From assembly GCA_902774925.1 (NCBI GenBank), contig CACYKE010000002.1, positions 1-64,000 on the forward strand: a stretch of DNA of 64,000 nucleotides, read 5' to 3'. A program made the position numbers and the translations under genes. Below, one piece after another: positions 54,591 to 61,498 of this stretch (positions within the stretch are counted from its first letter, which is position 1; each line of letters begins with the position of its first letter). The notes beneath the pieces were generated by a model, which did no database searches, had not been told where the DNA came from, and saw only the letters and a list, made by a program, of their open reading frames with translations. This DNA is from an uncultured Prevotellaceae bacterium. Its GTDB lineage: Bacteria > Bacteroidota > Bacteroidia > Bacteroidales > Bacteroidaceae.

Positions 54591-55115
54591 TCAACAAAAC
54601 TCTACGTTAACTCTCAAATTATCATTATTGTACAGGTATTGCTCTTCAACGCTGATGAGTCTCAGAGCCTTCTTTTTACTGTCGTTGCAATAACCTCTGT
54701 TGACCTTATGTAGGAAGTAGTTGACAAAACCTTTGTTCTCAAATAACTCTTTGTATTCTTTTTCTATGTAAATGCAACCGATGTTGGTTTCATCGTCAAT
54801 GTTGAATACCTTTCTTGTATAGCCATCTCCCTCAAAGTCATTGAGGCAATAACCAGACATATTCTTAAAACTATCCCAGTAACTAAGCTCGGTATTATAG
54901 TACTCCATAAGCACTTCCTCGCTTTTATCTACACTGTCGTAATACTCGTCAAAAATCACCTCAACATCCTCTTTTGATATATTGTCAAAGTCTTCTTTGC
55001 AACCATAACAGAATGTCCAGTCTGATGAATTTACCTGCATATAATACTCTACATACTTTTCGGTGTCTAACACCATAACATTGCCAAAACGCAATTTAAA
55101 AACTTTTACTTTCAT
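54591..55115 (-). CDS. Hypothetical acidic protein
   Basis: 174 residues from the ATG at 55115 (MKVKVFKLRFGNVMVLD); the frame extends to 55163 but the upstream codons look like leader. It is acidic and rich in Tyr and Asp (EVIFDEYYDSVDKSEEVLME), Cys-poor, and has no known domain. It is the first of a leftward set from the promoter near 55406. Confidence 0.55.
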   Translation of the reverse strand: MKVKVFKLRFGNVMVLDTEKYVEYYMQVNSSDWTFCYGCKEDFDNISKEDVEVIFDEYYDSVDKSEEVLMEYYNTELSYWDSFKNMSGYCLNDFEGDGYTRKVFNIDDETNIGCIYIEKEYKELFENKGFVNYFLHKVNRGYCNDSKKKALRLISVEEQYLYNNDNLRVNVEFC

Positions 55116-55172
55116 TATTGTAATAATTTTAAATAAATATATTTGTTTAATCTCTTCATTCACATCCTTTGG

Positions 55173-55255
55173 TGGGGCGGTGAACTGTTCTCCCCTTTGT
55201 TTAAATAGCTACTATCTTCACAGACCTTGTCTGTTGTAATCATTGTTGTCATTTT
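55173..55255 (-). promoter_or_regulatory. Leader region with a conserved EDSS-coding motif
   Basis: On the minus strand GAAGATAGTAGC recurs at about 55216-55205 and 53134-53123, and a similar AGAATAGTAGC near 55380. Two copies sit in small frames reading MAVVWEDSSHN and MITTDKVCEDSSYLNKGENS. They may be leader peptides or RNA motifs; both lie upstream of element genes. Confidence 0.4.
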
Positions 55256-55405
55256 ATTATAGTTTAAAATTAGACAAATCAGTAGCCATCCAGAGGTTAA
55301 CCCCTGCATGCCGTTTTATCCCCTAAGCACTGTCGATGGTTTTCTGGTAGATGTTTCCCTACCACTCAGATGCTACTATTCTTCGCATCCTTGTTAATTG
55401 TGGAG

Positions 55406-55437
55406 CAAAGATACAGAAAAAAAATGAGATTTCCAAA
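55406..55437 (-). promoter_or_regulatory. Promoter of the leftward gene set 55115-51483
   Basis: On the minus strand TTTG (55437 to 55434), 20 bases, TAtcTTTG (55413 to 55406). The start near 55399 gives a leader of about 285 nt before the ATG at 55115; this leader has no clear long gene. Confidence 0.75.
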
Positions 55438-55590
55438 TTCTACTATATACTTTTAACATCTTTTTAAAATTATATAAAGTTATATAAATTTATATAAGAT
55501 TTGCTTTTTACGAAAAGCAAATCTTATGTCTCTTTTTATATATAATCTAGTATATAATATATTTAATAATATATATAATAGTAGGAGATT
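55430..55590. other. AT-rich region with 15-bp inverted repeat, possible replication origin
   Basis: 55494-55508 and 55513-55527 are perfect complements (ATAAGATTTGCTTTT and inverse, loop TACG). On both sides are runs such as TTATATAAAGTTATATAAAT and TATATAATATATTTAATAAT. An AT-rich, iteron-like tract with a strong inverted repeat next to a replication-like gene is typical of plasmid origins. The link is an inference; the hairpin could be a simple terminator. Confidence 0.45.
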
Positions 55591-55659
55591 TAAACTTGTC
55601 AGTTCCTGGTGGTATACACTGTCCATCCTTCACGTTCATCTGCCCGTCATATAGCACGG

Positions 55660-55790
55660 GGAGGGGGGTAAGGGGGGGGGGAGAGGTATCTATTATTACC
55701 TGGGACTATTTGAAACGCCCCGAGGCGTTTCCCCGCCAATTCCCTTCAAGCTGCACCCCACCAAAGGGGTGCAAGCGAACCTATTATTTA
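55660..55790 (-). promoter_or_regulatory. Downstream hairpins and G-tract after the replication-like gene
   Basis: Two perfect hairpins, GCACCCC/GGGGTGC (loop ACCAAA, near 55752-55770) and GAAACGCC/GGCGTTTC (near 55712-55730), follow the stop codon of the leftward gene. Next is a plus-strand G-tract (GGGGAGGGGGGTAA and ten G), able to form a G-quadruplex. The hairpins may act as terminators. No gene is seen at 55500-55790. Confidence 0.5.
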
Positions 55791-56465
55791 TTAATGAGTG
55801 TTTCTGAGTTCTGCATACCTCCAATTGTAAATGTCCTGGATACTTTCAATTTCCTGTTCGTAGTCATATGGTAATCCCTGGACACTCTTCACAAAAGTTT
55901 CTTTTGCCCTTAGAAGCTCCTCTGCTGTCTTGGCTTTCTTAATAGAAGTCCTAAACTCAGCAAGTACCGCATCCCAATCCTTTTCTTTTTCATGTGTCGT
56001 TGCACCCTCATCGGTGGGTGCAAGAGACACATTTTCCTCAACTCGACTATCCTCGTCTTTACTAGACTCGTCTAGTCTATTCTTATCTAGTGGCTCATTA
56101 GCAAAGGCTTCAAGGTCAACAGAGTCGTTCTCTGGGTTCTGTGGCATTAGTTCCCTTATCTCCTTGCACAGTCTATAGTGAGTACACCTATGGTTGGTTC
56201 CAGATACCCTTTCAATCAGTCTCTTGAATATTAGTTTCAGCATCACCCTCTTACCTTGTGGTTCTGACAGATAGGACTCTTCGAATATGCTCTTCTGGTC
56301 TTTGAAGAACCATCCATCGTGCTTGGATGCATAGATGCTATGGTTCAGGTAGTTGAAACACAGTGTCCCAAGTATGTTCTTCTCTGCTATATCCAGCTTC
56401 TTGCTGTCTCTCACTTTCTCTGGCAGGAACTCAACGTTCTCGCACTCTTTGATTTTCTTGTTCAT
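55791..56465 (-). CDS. Putative replication or helix-turn-helix protein
   Basis: 224 residues. The N-terminal 120 residues (KKLDIAEKNILGTLCFNYLN, QKSIFEESYLSEPQGKRVML, FKRLIERVSGTNHRCTHYRL) resemble the winged-helix start of DnaD- or plasmid replication-type proteins. An acidic linker and a helical tail (KAKTAEELLRAKETFVKSV) follow. A role in element replication is supported by the leader pseudoknot and the AT-rich region just downstream, but not by a decisive motif. A strong promoter lies 160 bases upstream. Confidence 0.5.
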   Translation of the reverse strand: MNKKIKECENVEFLPEKVRDSKKLDIAEKNILGTLCFNYLNHSIYASKHDGWFFKDQKSIFEESYLSEPQGKRVMLKLIFKRLIERVSGTNHRCTHYRLCKEIRELMPQNPENDSVDLEAFANEPLDKNRLDESSKDEDSRVEENVSLAPTDEGATTHEKEKDWDAVLAEFRTSIKKAKTAEELLRAKETFVKSVQGLPYDYEQEIESIQDIYNWRYAELRNTH

Positions 56466-56479
56466 ATCTAAACTATTAT

Positions 56480-56549
56480 TTCAGCATCAGACTTCTTTTA
56501 AGTAAAGAACTGGAAGGAGTTTAAGAAGTCTGCTGAACCTCCCAGTTCC
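56480..56549 (-). promoter_or_regulatory. Pseudoknot-capable leader of the replication-like gene
   Basis: Four segments pair in crossing order: AGACTTCTT (56489-56497) with AAGAAGTCT (56523-56531), and GAACTGG (56507-56513) with CCAGTTC (56542-56548). TTCAGC (56480-56485) and GCTGAA (56532-56537) extend the first stem. Such pseudoknots control replication genes on some plasmids. Confidence 0.55.
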
Positions 56550-56618
56550 GTTTATAAATCAAAACAGACCATTCAAACAGTTTGCAACTATGTTGGATGA
56601 CGTGTTTTATCTATAGTG

Positions 56619-56650
56619 CAAAGATATAATTTTTTTTTGTAAAAAACAAA
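56619..56650 (-). promoter_or_regulatory. Promoter of the replication-like gene
   Basis: On the minus strand TTTG (56650 to 56647), 20 bases, TAtcTTTG (56626 to 56619); start near 56612 and leader of about 150 nt, containing the pseudoknot. Confidence 0.8.
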
Positions 56651-56706
56651 TTTTTGACAAACTATTTTCAATAATTTTTCTTACTAAAATATTGTGTATC
56701 AAAGAT

Positions 56707-57276
56707 TTACAAGCACCTTCCCTCCATTTCGTTCACAATGCTTTTACTTCTAGGATAGCCACAATTTCCTGCACGCATCAGCATCCAAATTCCTACTTGA
56801 CCATGTTTCATCTTTAGTTCCTGGTAGATGTTTACCAGCCTATCATGATTTTCCTTACCCTGTGCCGCTATCATTTTTTCTCTGTTGAACTTGTGGGCTG
56901 ATAACGCATTGGCTCTCCTATATCGGGCTTTTGAGATTTCATTAGCGCAGTTCTCCTTGTGACTAACAGCTTTGAGATTATCAAGTCTATTATTGCTCCT
57001 GTCACCATCTTTATGGTCAACCTCCAACTTATCACCTATACTACCATTGAAAGCCATATACACCAGCCTGTGCAAATAGAACTTCCTGTACGTATCATCC
57101 TTGGTGCAGTATAGTCGTACTATCAGGTAGCCGTTAGTCAGTTTGTAAGGTCTGAGTTTAATCTTGTGTAGGCATCTGCCTGTCTTGCTTGTACGTTCAG
57201 TTCTGTACACCGTTCCATCTTCATAAATCGTATATGGATAACCATCAATTGTTTTGAATTCCACTGTCATTATCAT
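56707..57276 (-). CDS. HNH endonuclease (homing-type)
   Basis: 189 residues. After an N-terminal AP2/NUMOD4-like part (DGYPYTIYEDGTVYRT, LRPYKLTNGYLIVRLYC), the HNH core reads FYLHRLVYMAFNG, LEVDHKDGDRSNNRLDNLKA, with the catalytic His in VDHKDGD. A basic tail may bind DNA. Free-standing HNH genes of this form are common in phages and mobile elements and may act as homing endonucleases or phage packaging factors. Start could be 57276 or 57270. Confidence 0.85.
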   Translation of the reverse strand: MIMTVEFKTIDGYPYTIYEDGTVYRTERTSKTGRCLHKIKLRPYKLTNGYLIVRLYCTKDDTYRKFYLHRLVYMAFNGSIGDKLEVDHKDGDRSNNRLDNLKAVSHKENCANEISKARYRRANALSAHKFNREKMIAAQGKENHDRLVNIYQELKMKHGQVGIWMLMRAGNCGYPRSKSIVNEMEGRCL

Positions 57277-57448
57277 TATTAATTTAGTTATTCAGAGCCA
57301 TCTAATCCTGCAAATAGGGTACAATTATCTGGCTCCTATGTTTATAAATATTGCAACGAAATAAAAAGTTCTAGCTAGCATTAATAATATAGTTTATGCA
57401 CACATGTATACGCAAGCATGTAAGGCGTTGTTATTACCCGTCTAGAAA

Positions 57449-57468
57449 GTTAATCCACCTGGATTAAC
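57449..57468. repeat. 20-bp palindrome GTTAATCC/GGATTAAC
   Basis: GTTAATCC, ACCT, GGATTAAC form a perfect inverted repeat in the 700-base gap between the divergent HNH and small-gene blocks. It could be a regulator site or an origin-of-transfer hairpin; neither can be shown. Confidence 0.5.
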
Positions 57469-57564
57469 CGAACGTCTCAGAGGGCTTATAAACAGCTTCT
57501 GTGACAAAATCTTTACAAGCATTGGCATATACTATATAGGGAGAAAAACTTTCTTACAAAATAG

Positions 57565-57596
57565 TTTGGCAATACCAATTATTATTTTTACCTTTG
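57565..57596 (+). promoter_or_regulatory. Promoter of the rightward small-gene set or a small RNA
   Basis: TTTG at 57565-57568, 20 bases, TAccTTTG at 57589-57596. Start near 57603. A terminator follows 80 bases later, so the promoter makes either a short RNA or an attenuated mRNA of the genes from 57980. Confidence 0.75.
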
Positions 57597-57602
57597 CATA
57601 TT

Positions 57603-57687
57603 GAACACGGTTCTGTGGCTTTTTCTTGTGCCATAGGTGCTGACTGTTCGTTTCCATTTCGTGCCTCCCAGCAATGGGAGGTCTTTT
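57603..57687 (+). ncRNA. Short RNA or attenuator, about 85 nt
   Basis: Between a strong promoter (57565-57596) and a perfect terminator (CCTCCCA, GCAA, TGGGAGG, TCTTTT; 57664-57687) there is no ORF. The transcript would be about 85 nt with possible internal pairs (TGGC/GCCA). It may be a free sRNA or the attenuator of the gene set that starts at 57980. Past it, 57690-57979 has C-rich and G-rich tracts but no gene. Confidence 0.55.
57664..57687 (+). terminator. Terminator of the short RNA
   Basis: CCTCCCA (57664-57670) and TGGGAGG (57675-57681) around GCAA, followed by TCTTTT. Confidence 0.8.
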
Positions 57688-57979
57688 CATACCCAGTGCC
57701 GCCCACCCCCCCACCTATGTCCCTACCACCCCTACCCCCCATTTTTAACATTTGGGGTATGGCAACAGTTCTTTCTTTATGGTGATTCTAAAAAAAAAAT
57801 CCAGGAAGGGGGTGGGTGTTTTTCAAGGCATAGCCCTGTCGAAAAAAAATCTGGAAAAAATTTTTTGTTATTTTCCACAGAAGTAAGTTCTTTTTCGAAT
57901 AAATGCGATATTTATATTTAGAATTAACTTCTGAAACCTGTCAGAAGATGATAAATAATCAACTAAGAAATATATCAGA

Positions 57980-58243
57980 ATGAGCACGATTGTAAGACTT
58001 ACAGAAAATGAGCTACGAGACATTATGCATAACTGTGTTACCAGAGCATTGATGAAGGAACATGTTGACCATGAAAGAGAAATAAAGTTGGCACAGCAAG
58101 CACTATGCAAGTTCCCTCTCAGTGATGTCGGCATGAGGCTAGAAGGAACCAAGTTCTACAGCCAATACCAGAAAATGAAGGATGCAGCCATAGAGCTTAA
58201 TAATGCCCTAATCCAGTACATCAGAGGGGAGGGCAAGAACTAA
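57980..58243 (+). CDS. Hypothetical small protein 1 of a five-gene set
   Basis: 87 residues, helical. The start STIVRLTENELRDIMHNCVT resembles a motif seen at the N-terminus of many small Bacteroidales phage proteins, a recollection rather than a comparison. The stop codon overlaps the next start by one base (TAATG). The gene starts a tight rightward set of five. Confidence 0.6.
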   Translation: MSTIVRLTENELRDIMHNCVTRALMKEHVDHEREIKLAQQALCKFPLSDVGMRLEGTKFYSQYQKMKDAAIELNNALIQYIRGEGKN

Positions 58244-58530
58244 TGAGCTACTTTACCATATCAGAAGACCAAATGACAACACCAACGCCAGAAAAGAAAA
58301 GAGACCACAAGGGACAGAACAATCCTCATTTTGGGCATATAATGCAGCCTGCCAGTCGTGAAGCCATAGCCAAATCCCAGCGTGCTAGGTTTGATTACTA
58401 CAGGAAAGCTATTGAAAACATGCTAACAGAAGAAAGAGTACGAGACATTATCAAAGAGACTATAGATGATTATATGGCTAATAACGCCACTGAAATAAAG
58501 AATAATAAACCTAACAATATACCACTTTAA
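58243..58530 (+). CDS. Hypothetical small protein 2 with NUMOD3-like segment
   Basis: 95 residues. DHKGQNNPHFGHIMQPASRE resembles NUMOD3, a short DNA-binding motif found in homing nucleases, followed by AIAKSQRARFDYYRKAI and a helical C-terminus. It may bind DNA on its own or be a remnant of a nuclease. It overlaps gene 1 by one base. Confidence 0.6.
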   Translation: MSYFTISEDQMTTPTPEKKRDHKGQNNPHFGHIMQPASREAIAKSQRARFDYYRKAIENMLTEERVRDIIKETIDDYMANNATEIKNNKPNNIPL

Positions 58531-58533
58531 ATC

Positions 58534-58905
58534 ATGAAGAAAAATATTCATACAGAAACGGATAAGAAGATTGCAGAGTTAATGCAAGAAATCAAGAGCT
58601 TAAACACTGAACTGGATTACTGTCGGAACATGAACGAGATTCTTAGAACCAACTATGACCAGGTTAACATCGAGCGTATCAATTACAGAAGGATTATCAA
58701 GTATCATAGCCTGTTGATGGTGTTGGCAAACCTGTTAACCCAGAGTGATGCGAAAACTGATATAGACAGGATTCTTAAGCAGAACATCATGAATTTCTAC
58801 AAGGCTATGACCAATGATTTAATGACTATTACCGAAGATGAAGATGAGGAATTCGATGAAGAAGAGTATGAAGAGGATGCAGAGAGTAGAGAGGATGAGT
58901 TTTAG
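58534..58905 (+). CDS. Hypothetical small protein 3, coiled coil
   Basis: 123 residues. Residues 8-60 predict a coiled coil (ADKKIAELMQEIKSLNTELD-like register), and the end is very acidic (EDEDEEFDEEEYEEDAESRE). No known domain. Gene 4 starts inside its last codons. Confidence 0.55.
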   Translation: MKKNIHTETDKKIAELMQEIKSLNTELDYCRNMNEILRTNYDQVNIERINYRRIIKYHSLLMVLANLLTQSDAKTDIDRILKQNIMNFYKAMTNDLMTITEDEDEEFDEEEYEEDAESREDEF

Positions 58906-59116
58906 TCTGCTCTCAAAGAACGAACAGATTGCGCTCTACCTCCATGACAACCCAAAGGCTCTATCCCAGGAACTCATGTTGTATATAGCCACGCACTACA
59001 TGAATATAGGGTATATTCGCAAGCGAATTAAGGAACTATACCCGAAGATTGTTAAGAACAACATACAAGACAATAATTTCGTGATAATTCCAAGTCATTA
59101 TGAAGAAAAAGAATAG
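58895..59116 (+). CDS. Hypothetical small protein 4, helix-turn-helix-like
   Basis: 73 residues from the ATG at 58895 (MSFSLLSKNEQIALYLHDNP), with an 11-base overlap on gene 3. An earlier start (58838) would lie deep in gene 3 and give a Met/Lys/Arg-rich prefix, so I reject it. The rest (LSQELMLYIATHYMNIGYIR, KRIKELYPKIVKNN) may be a DNA-binding helix pair. Confidence 0.55.
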   Translation: MSFSLLSKNEQIALYLHDNPKALSQELMLYIATHYMNIGYIRKRIKELYPKIVKNNIQDNNFVIIPSHYEEKE

Positions 59117-59249
59117 TAAGAAGGGGTTCGCTTCGGTTGGACAGCCACTATTTACTAATCAAGACTTTCTTGCGTTTTTCAACAGTCGTATCTCCGAACT
59201 GATTAAAAGAGAGGTCGAACAACAGTTCTCAGATATGCTGTGGAAATAG
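59100..59249 (+). CDS. Hypothetical small protein 5, 49 residues
   Basis: Reads MKKKNSKKGFASVGQPLFTN, then QDFLAFFNSRISELIKREVE and QQFSDMLWK. It starts 17 bases before gene 4 ends. The coupled overlap and clean codons support a real gene. Unknown family; a basic N-terminus and amphipathic helix are visible. Confidence 0.6.
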   Translation: MKKKNSKKGFASVGQPLFTNQDFLAFFNSRISELIKREVEQQFSDMLWK

Positions 59250-59293
59250 CCGTTATATGCACGCATCGTAACCCATTATGAATCAACAAATTA

Positions 59294-59423
59294 CAGCACC
59301 ATTCTCCCAGAACTCCTGGTTTATACAGGTTTTTCCAGGGGTTAGGATGGTGCTATATGGATGTAAAAAACGCATTCATCTTCATGAGATAAAAAAATTC
59401 CAGCACCATAGAAACAGTGCTGG
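59294..59423. terminator. Hairpin cluster after the five-gene set
   Basis: AGCACCAT (59295-59302) and ATGGTGCT (59347-59354) enclose CCTG/CAGG followed by TTTTT. CCAGCAC/GTGCTGG (59400-59406 with 59417-59423) is followed by AATTTTTTT on the minus strand. CAGCACCAT occurs in both. The first may end the rightward set, the second a leftward transcript. No gene is seen between 59250 and 59744. Confidence 0.5.
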
Positions 59424-59596
59424 ATTCATTATGTTAAGGTAGTCCACAACAGGCTATCTGTTTCGTTGCAGGAGTTCCCAACAAATATACAACTCATATA
59501 TGTAGACTGTATGTCTTAAAGTTATTCATAAGGCATTTTTTATGAGGTTTTAATTGATAGTATTTTTATAGGTTTTACATGTTTTTAATCGTTATT

Positions 59597-59701
59597 TTTG
59601 GTTATTCAAAACTATTTAGTTATCTTTGCAGAACAATTGCTGTAGGAAATCATGAATAATGACTATAGTAATATATTATAAAGTGCACCCCAAAGTGCAC
59701 C
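59597..59701 (+). promoter_or_regulatory. Element-borne promoter of DUF2851 with two GTGCACC sites
   Basis: TTTG at 59597-59600, 20 bases, TAtcTTTG at 59621-59628; start near 59635 and a leader of about 110 nt. GTGCACC lies at 59683-59689 and 59695-59701, as around the integrase promoter at the other end. The element thereby supplies the expression of the gene it interrupts. Confidence 0.75.
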
Positions 59702-59744
59702 AATAATTAAATGACAAAGAAAACGCATTGATTATCAATGAAAT

Positions 59745-59779
59745 ATGGAACAACTTCTGCATTATTGCTGGAAACATAA
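59745..59779 (+). repeat. Right attachment repeat (attR), inside the DUF2851 gene
   Basis: Identical to 41703-41737. It is ATG to the first two bases of codon 12 of the intact DUF2851 gene. Confidence 0.92.
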
Positions 59780-61046
59780 GCTATGGCCTGCTACGGGACT
59801 TGAAACCACCGACGGACGAGTGGTGGAAATCATCGATCCTGGACTCCATAACAGGAATGCGGGGCCCGACTTCTTCAACGCCAAAGTAAAGATTGGCGGT
59901 ACGCTGTGGGTGGGTAATGTCGAGATTCACGACCGCTCGTCACACTGGTATCAGCATGGCCACGAGCGTGACGCCAACTATAATAATGTGATACTTCATG
60001 TGGTAGGTGAAGCCGACCGTGACGTACAGACACAAAAGGGCGATTTCGTTCCTCAGTTGGTACTGGCAGTACCACAAGAAATCAGAGACAACTACGATGA
60101 ACTCATCAAGACTGATTCCTACCCTCCCTGCTATCGTATCATACCGGAATTGACACGTCTGACCATCCATTCGTGGATGGCAGCCCTGCAGACGGAACGC
60201 CTAGAACAAAAGACCGTGGCCATCGAACAGCGGGCACGACTGGCAAATGGTTCGTGGGAGGATGCCTACTTTATGACCCTTGCCCGCAACTACGGTTTCG
60301 GCATCAACGGCGATGCCTTTGAGGAGTGGGCACGTCATATTCCCCTAAGTGCGGTGGCGAAACATCGTGATGACCTCTTCCAGATAGAGGCTATCTTCAT
60401 GGGACAGGCAGGACTCTTGGAGTTGGAAGCCATCCCTGAGCGTTATCAGAAAGATGCCTTAAACGAAGGCTACTTTACCAAGTTGCGCAACGAGTACCAG
60501 TATCTTGCGCATAAATTTTCCATGCAACCCATGGATTATAAGCAATGGCGATTCCTACGACTGCGTCCGCAGAACTTTCCGCATATCCGTATCGCGCAGT
60601 TGGCAAACCTCTACTACCAACACCAGGCAGGACTCTCGCAACTCATCGAATGCAGGGATATGATAAGCCTCAGCGAACGTTTGAAGACGCAAGTGACGCC
60701 CTACTGGGAAACGCACTACACGTTTGGTTCGGAGAGTGTACGTAATGCCAAGCACCTGTCGCCATTCAGCATCAATCTGCTTATCATCAACACCTGCGTA
60801 CCCGTGCTCTTCGCCTATGGTCGTCATACCTCGCGGGAGGAGTTGTGCGACAGGGCGTTCGACTTCCTGGAACAGCTCAAGCCCGAGAATAACCACATCA
60901 TCCGCATGTGGCAGGAGTGCGGTCTGGAGGTCAGGTCGGCAGGCGACTCGCAAGCCCTTATCCAACTGAAGAAGGAATACTGCGACAAGAAGGACTGCCT
61001 GCGCTGCCGCATTGGTTATGAATATTTGAAAAAGAAATCGGAATAA
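59745..61046 (+). CDS. DUF2851 family protein, 5' end rebuilt by the element
   Basis: 433 residues, cytoplasmic. DUF2851 phrases are IDPGLHNRNAGPDFFNAKVKI, WVGNVEIHDRSSHWYQHGH, NVILHVVGEADRDV and the Cys-rich end CDKKDCLRCRIGYEY. Its function is unknown although it is conserved in Bacteroidetes. The gene is the integration target: its first 35 bases are the right attachment repeat and its promoter now lies in the element. Its native promoter is at 41691. The downstream thioesterase and dprA genes may be in the same transcript and so share the new control. Confidence 0.85.
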   Translation: MEQLLHYCWKHKLWPATGLETTDGRVVEIIDPGLHNRNAGPDFFNAKVKIGGTLWVGNVEIHDRSSHWYQHGHERDANYNNVILHVVGEADRDVQTQKGDFVPQLVLAVPQEIRDNYDELIKTDSYPPCYRIIPELTRLTIHSWMAALQTERLEQKTVAIEQRARLANGSWEDAYFMTLARNYGFGINGDAFEEWARHIPLSAVAKHRDDLFQIEAIFMGQAGLLELEAIPERYQKDALNEGYFTKLRNEYQYLAHKFSMQPMDYKQWRFLRLRPQNFPHIRIAQLANLYYQHQAGLSQLIECRDMISLSERLKTQVTPYWETHYTFGSESVRNAKHLSPFSINLLIINTCVPVLFAYGRHTSREELCDRAFDFLEQLKPENNHIIRMWQECGLEVRSAGDSQALIQLKKEYCDKKDCLRCRIGYEYLKKKSE

Positions 61047-61086
61047 CGATTAACGTTATACCGAAATAACGAAATAACGAAAAAAG
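61040..61086 (+). repeat. TAACGATA-family repeat before the thioesterase gene
   Basis: GGAATAACGATTAACGTTAT followed by ACCGAAATAACGAAATAACG lies between DUF2851 and the thioesterase ATG. The first units form the last codons and stop of DUF2851. Confidence 0.8.
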
Positions 61087-61087
61087 A

Positions 61088-61498
61088 ATGGATAAATTTA
61101 TTTTCGAAACCCGCATGGAGGTGCGCGACTATGAGTGCGACATCGAAGGCATTGTGAACAACGCCAACTACCTCCACTATACAGAACATACCCGTCACCT
61201 GTTCCTGAAGCAGTGCGGACTGTCGTTTGCCGAGATGCACGCAAAAGGTGTCGACGCTGTGGTGGCACGCATGAAGCTGGACTTCAAGACTCCTTTGCGC
61301 TGCGACGATGAGTTCATCTCGCGCCTATGGCTCGAAAAGGATGGCATCAAATACATCTTCCACCAGTCTATCTTCCGTGCCAGCGACGAGGCACTCTGCT
61401 TCAAAGGCGACATCACGTTAGTATGCCTCATCAACAGACGACTGGGCGACAGCGAAGACTACGACCAGGCCTTCCGCAATTACCTGAATTCGAAATGA
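61088..61498 (+). CDS. Acyl-CoA thioesterase (4HBT hotdog fold)
   Basis: 136 residues. METRMEVRDYECDIEGI-type start (FETRMEVRDYECD), followed by VNNANYLHYTEHTRHLFLKQ, the hotdog catalytic region in which the Asp/Asn precede NANYL, and FKTPLRCDDEFISRLWLEK. It should hydrolyse a short acyl-CoA; substrate unknown. Its stop overlaps the dprA start (ATGA). Confidence 0.88.
   Translation: MDKFIFETRMEVRDYECDIEGIVNNANYLHYTEHTRHLFLKQCGLSFAEMHAKGVDAVVARMKLDFKTPLRCDDEFISRLWLEKDGIKYIFHQSIFRASDEALCFKGDITLVCLINRRLGDSEDYDQAFRNYLNSK

Larger units (their letters stand above)
41703..59779. mobile_element. Integrated element of about 18 kb, type unknown
   Basis: Perfect 35-bp direct repeats at 41703-41737 and 59745-59779 bound a low-GC block with a tyrosine integrase at the left end. 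Removing 18,042 bases would restore an uninterrupted DUF2851 gene behind its native promoter. It encodes two recombinases, an XRE repressor, an HNH endonuclease, a possible replication gene, membrane and secreted proteins and many small unknown proteins. No relaxase, coupling protein, conjugation, capsid, tail or terminase gene is recognisable. A phage satellite, mobilisable element or integrative plasmid are open options. Confidence 0.88.

Noticed and set aside
41880..59249. Prophage or conjugative element
   Set aside because: No capsid, tail, terminase, relaxase or secretion genes could be recognised, so I did not assign either type.
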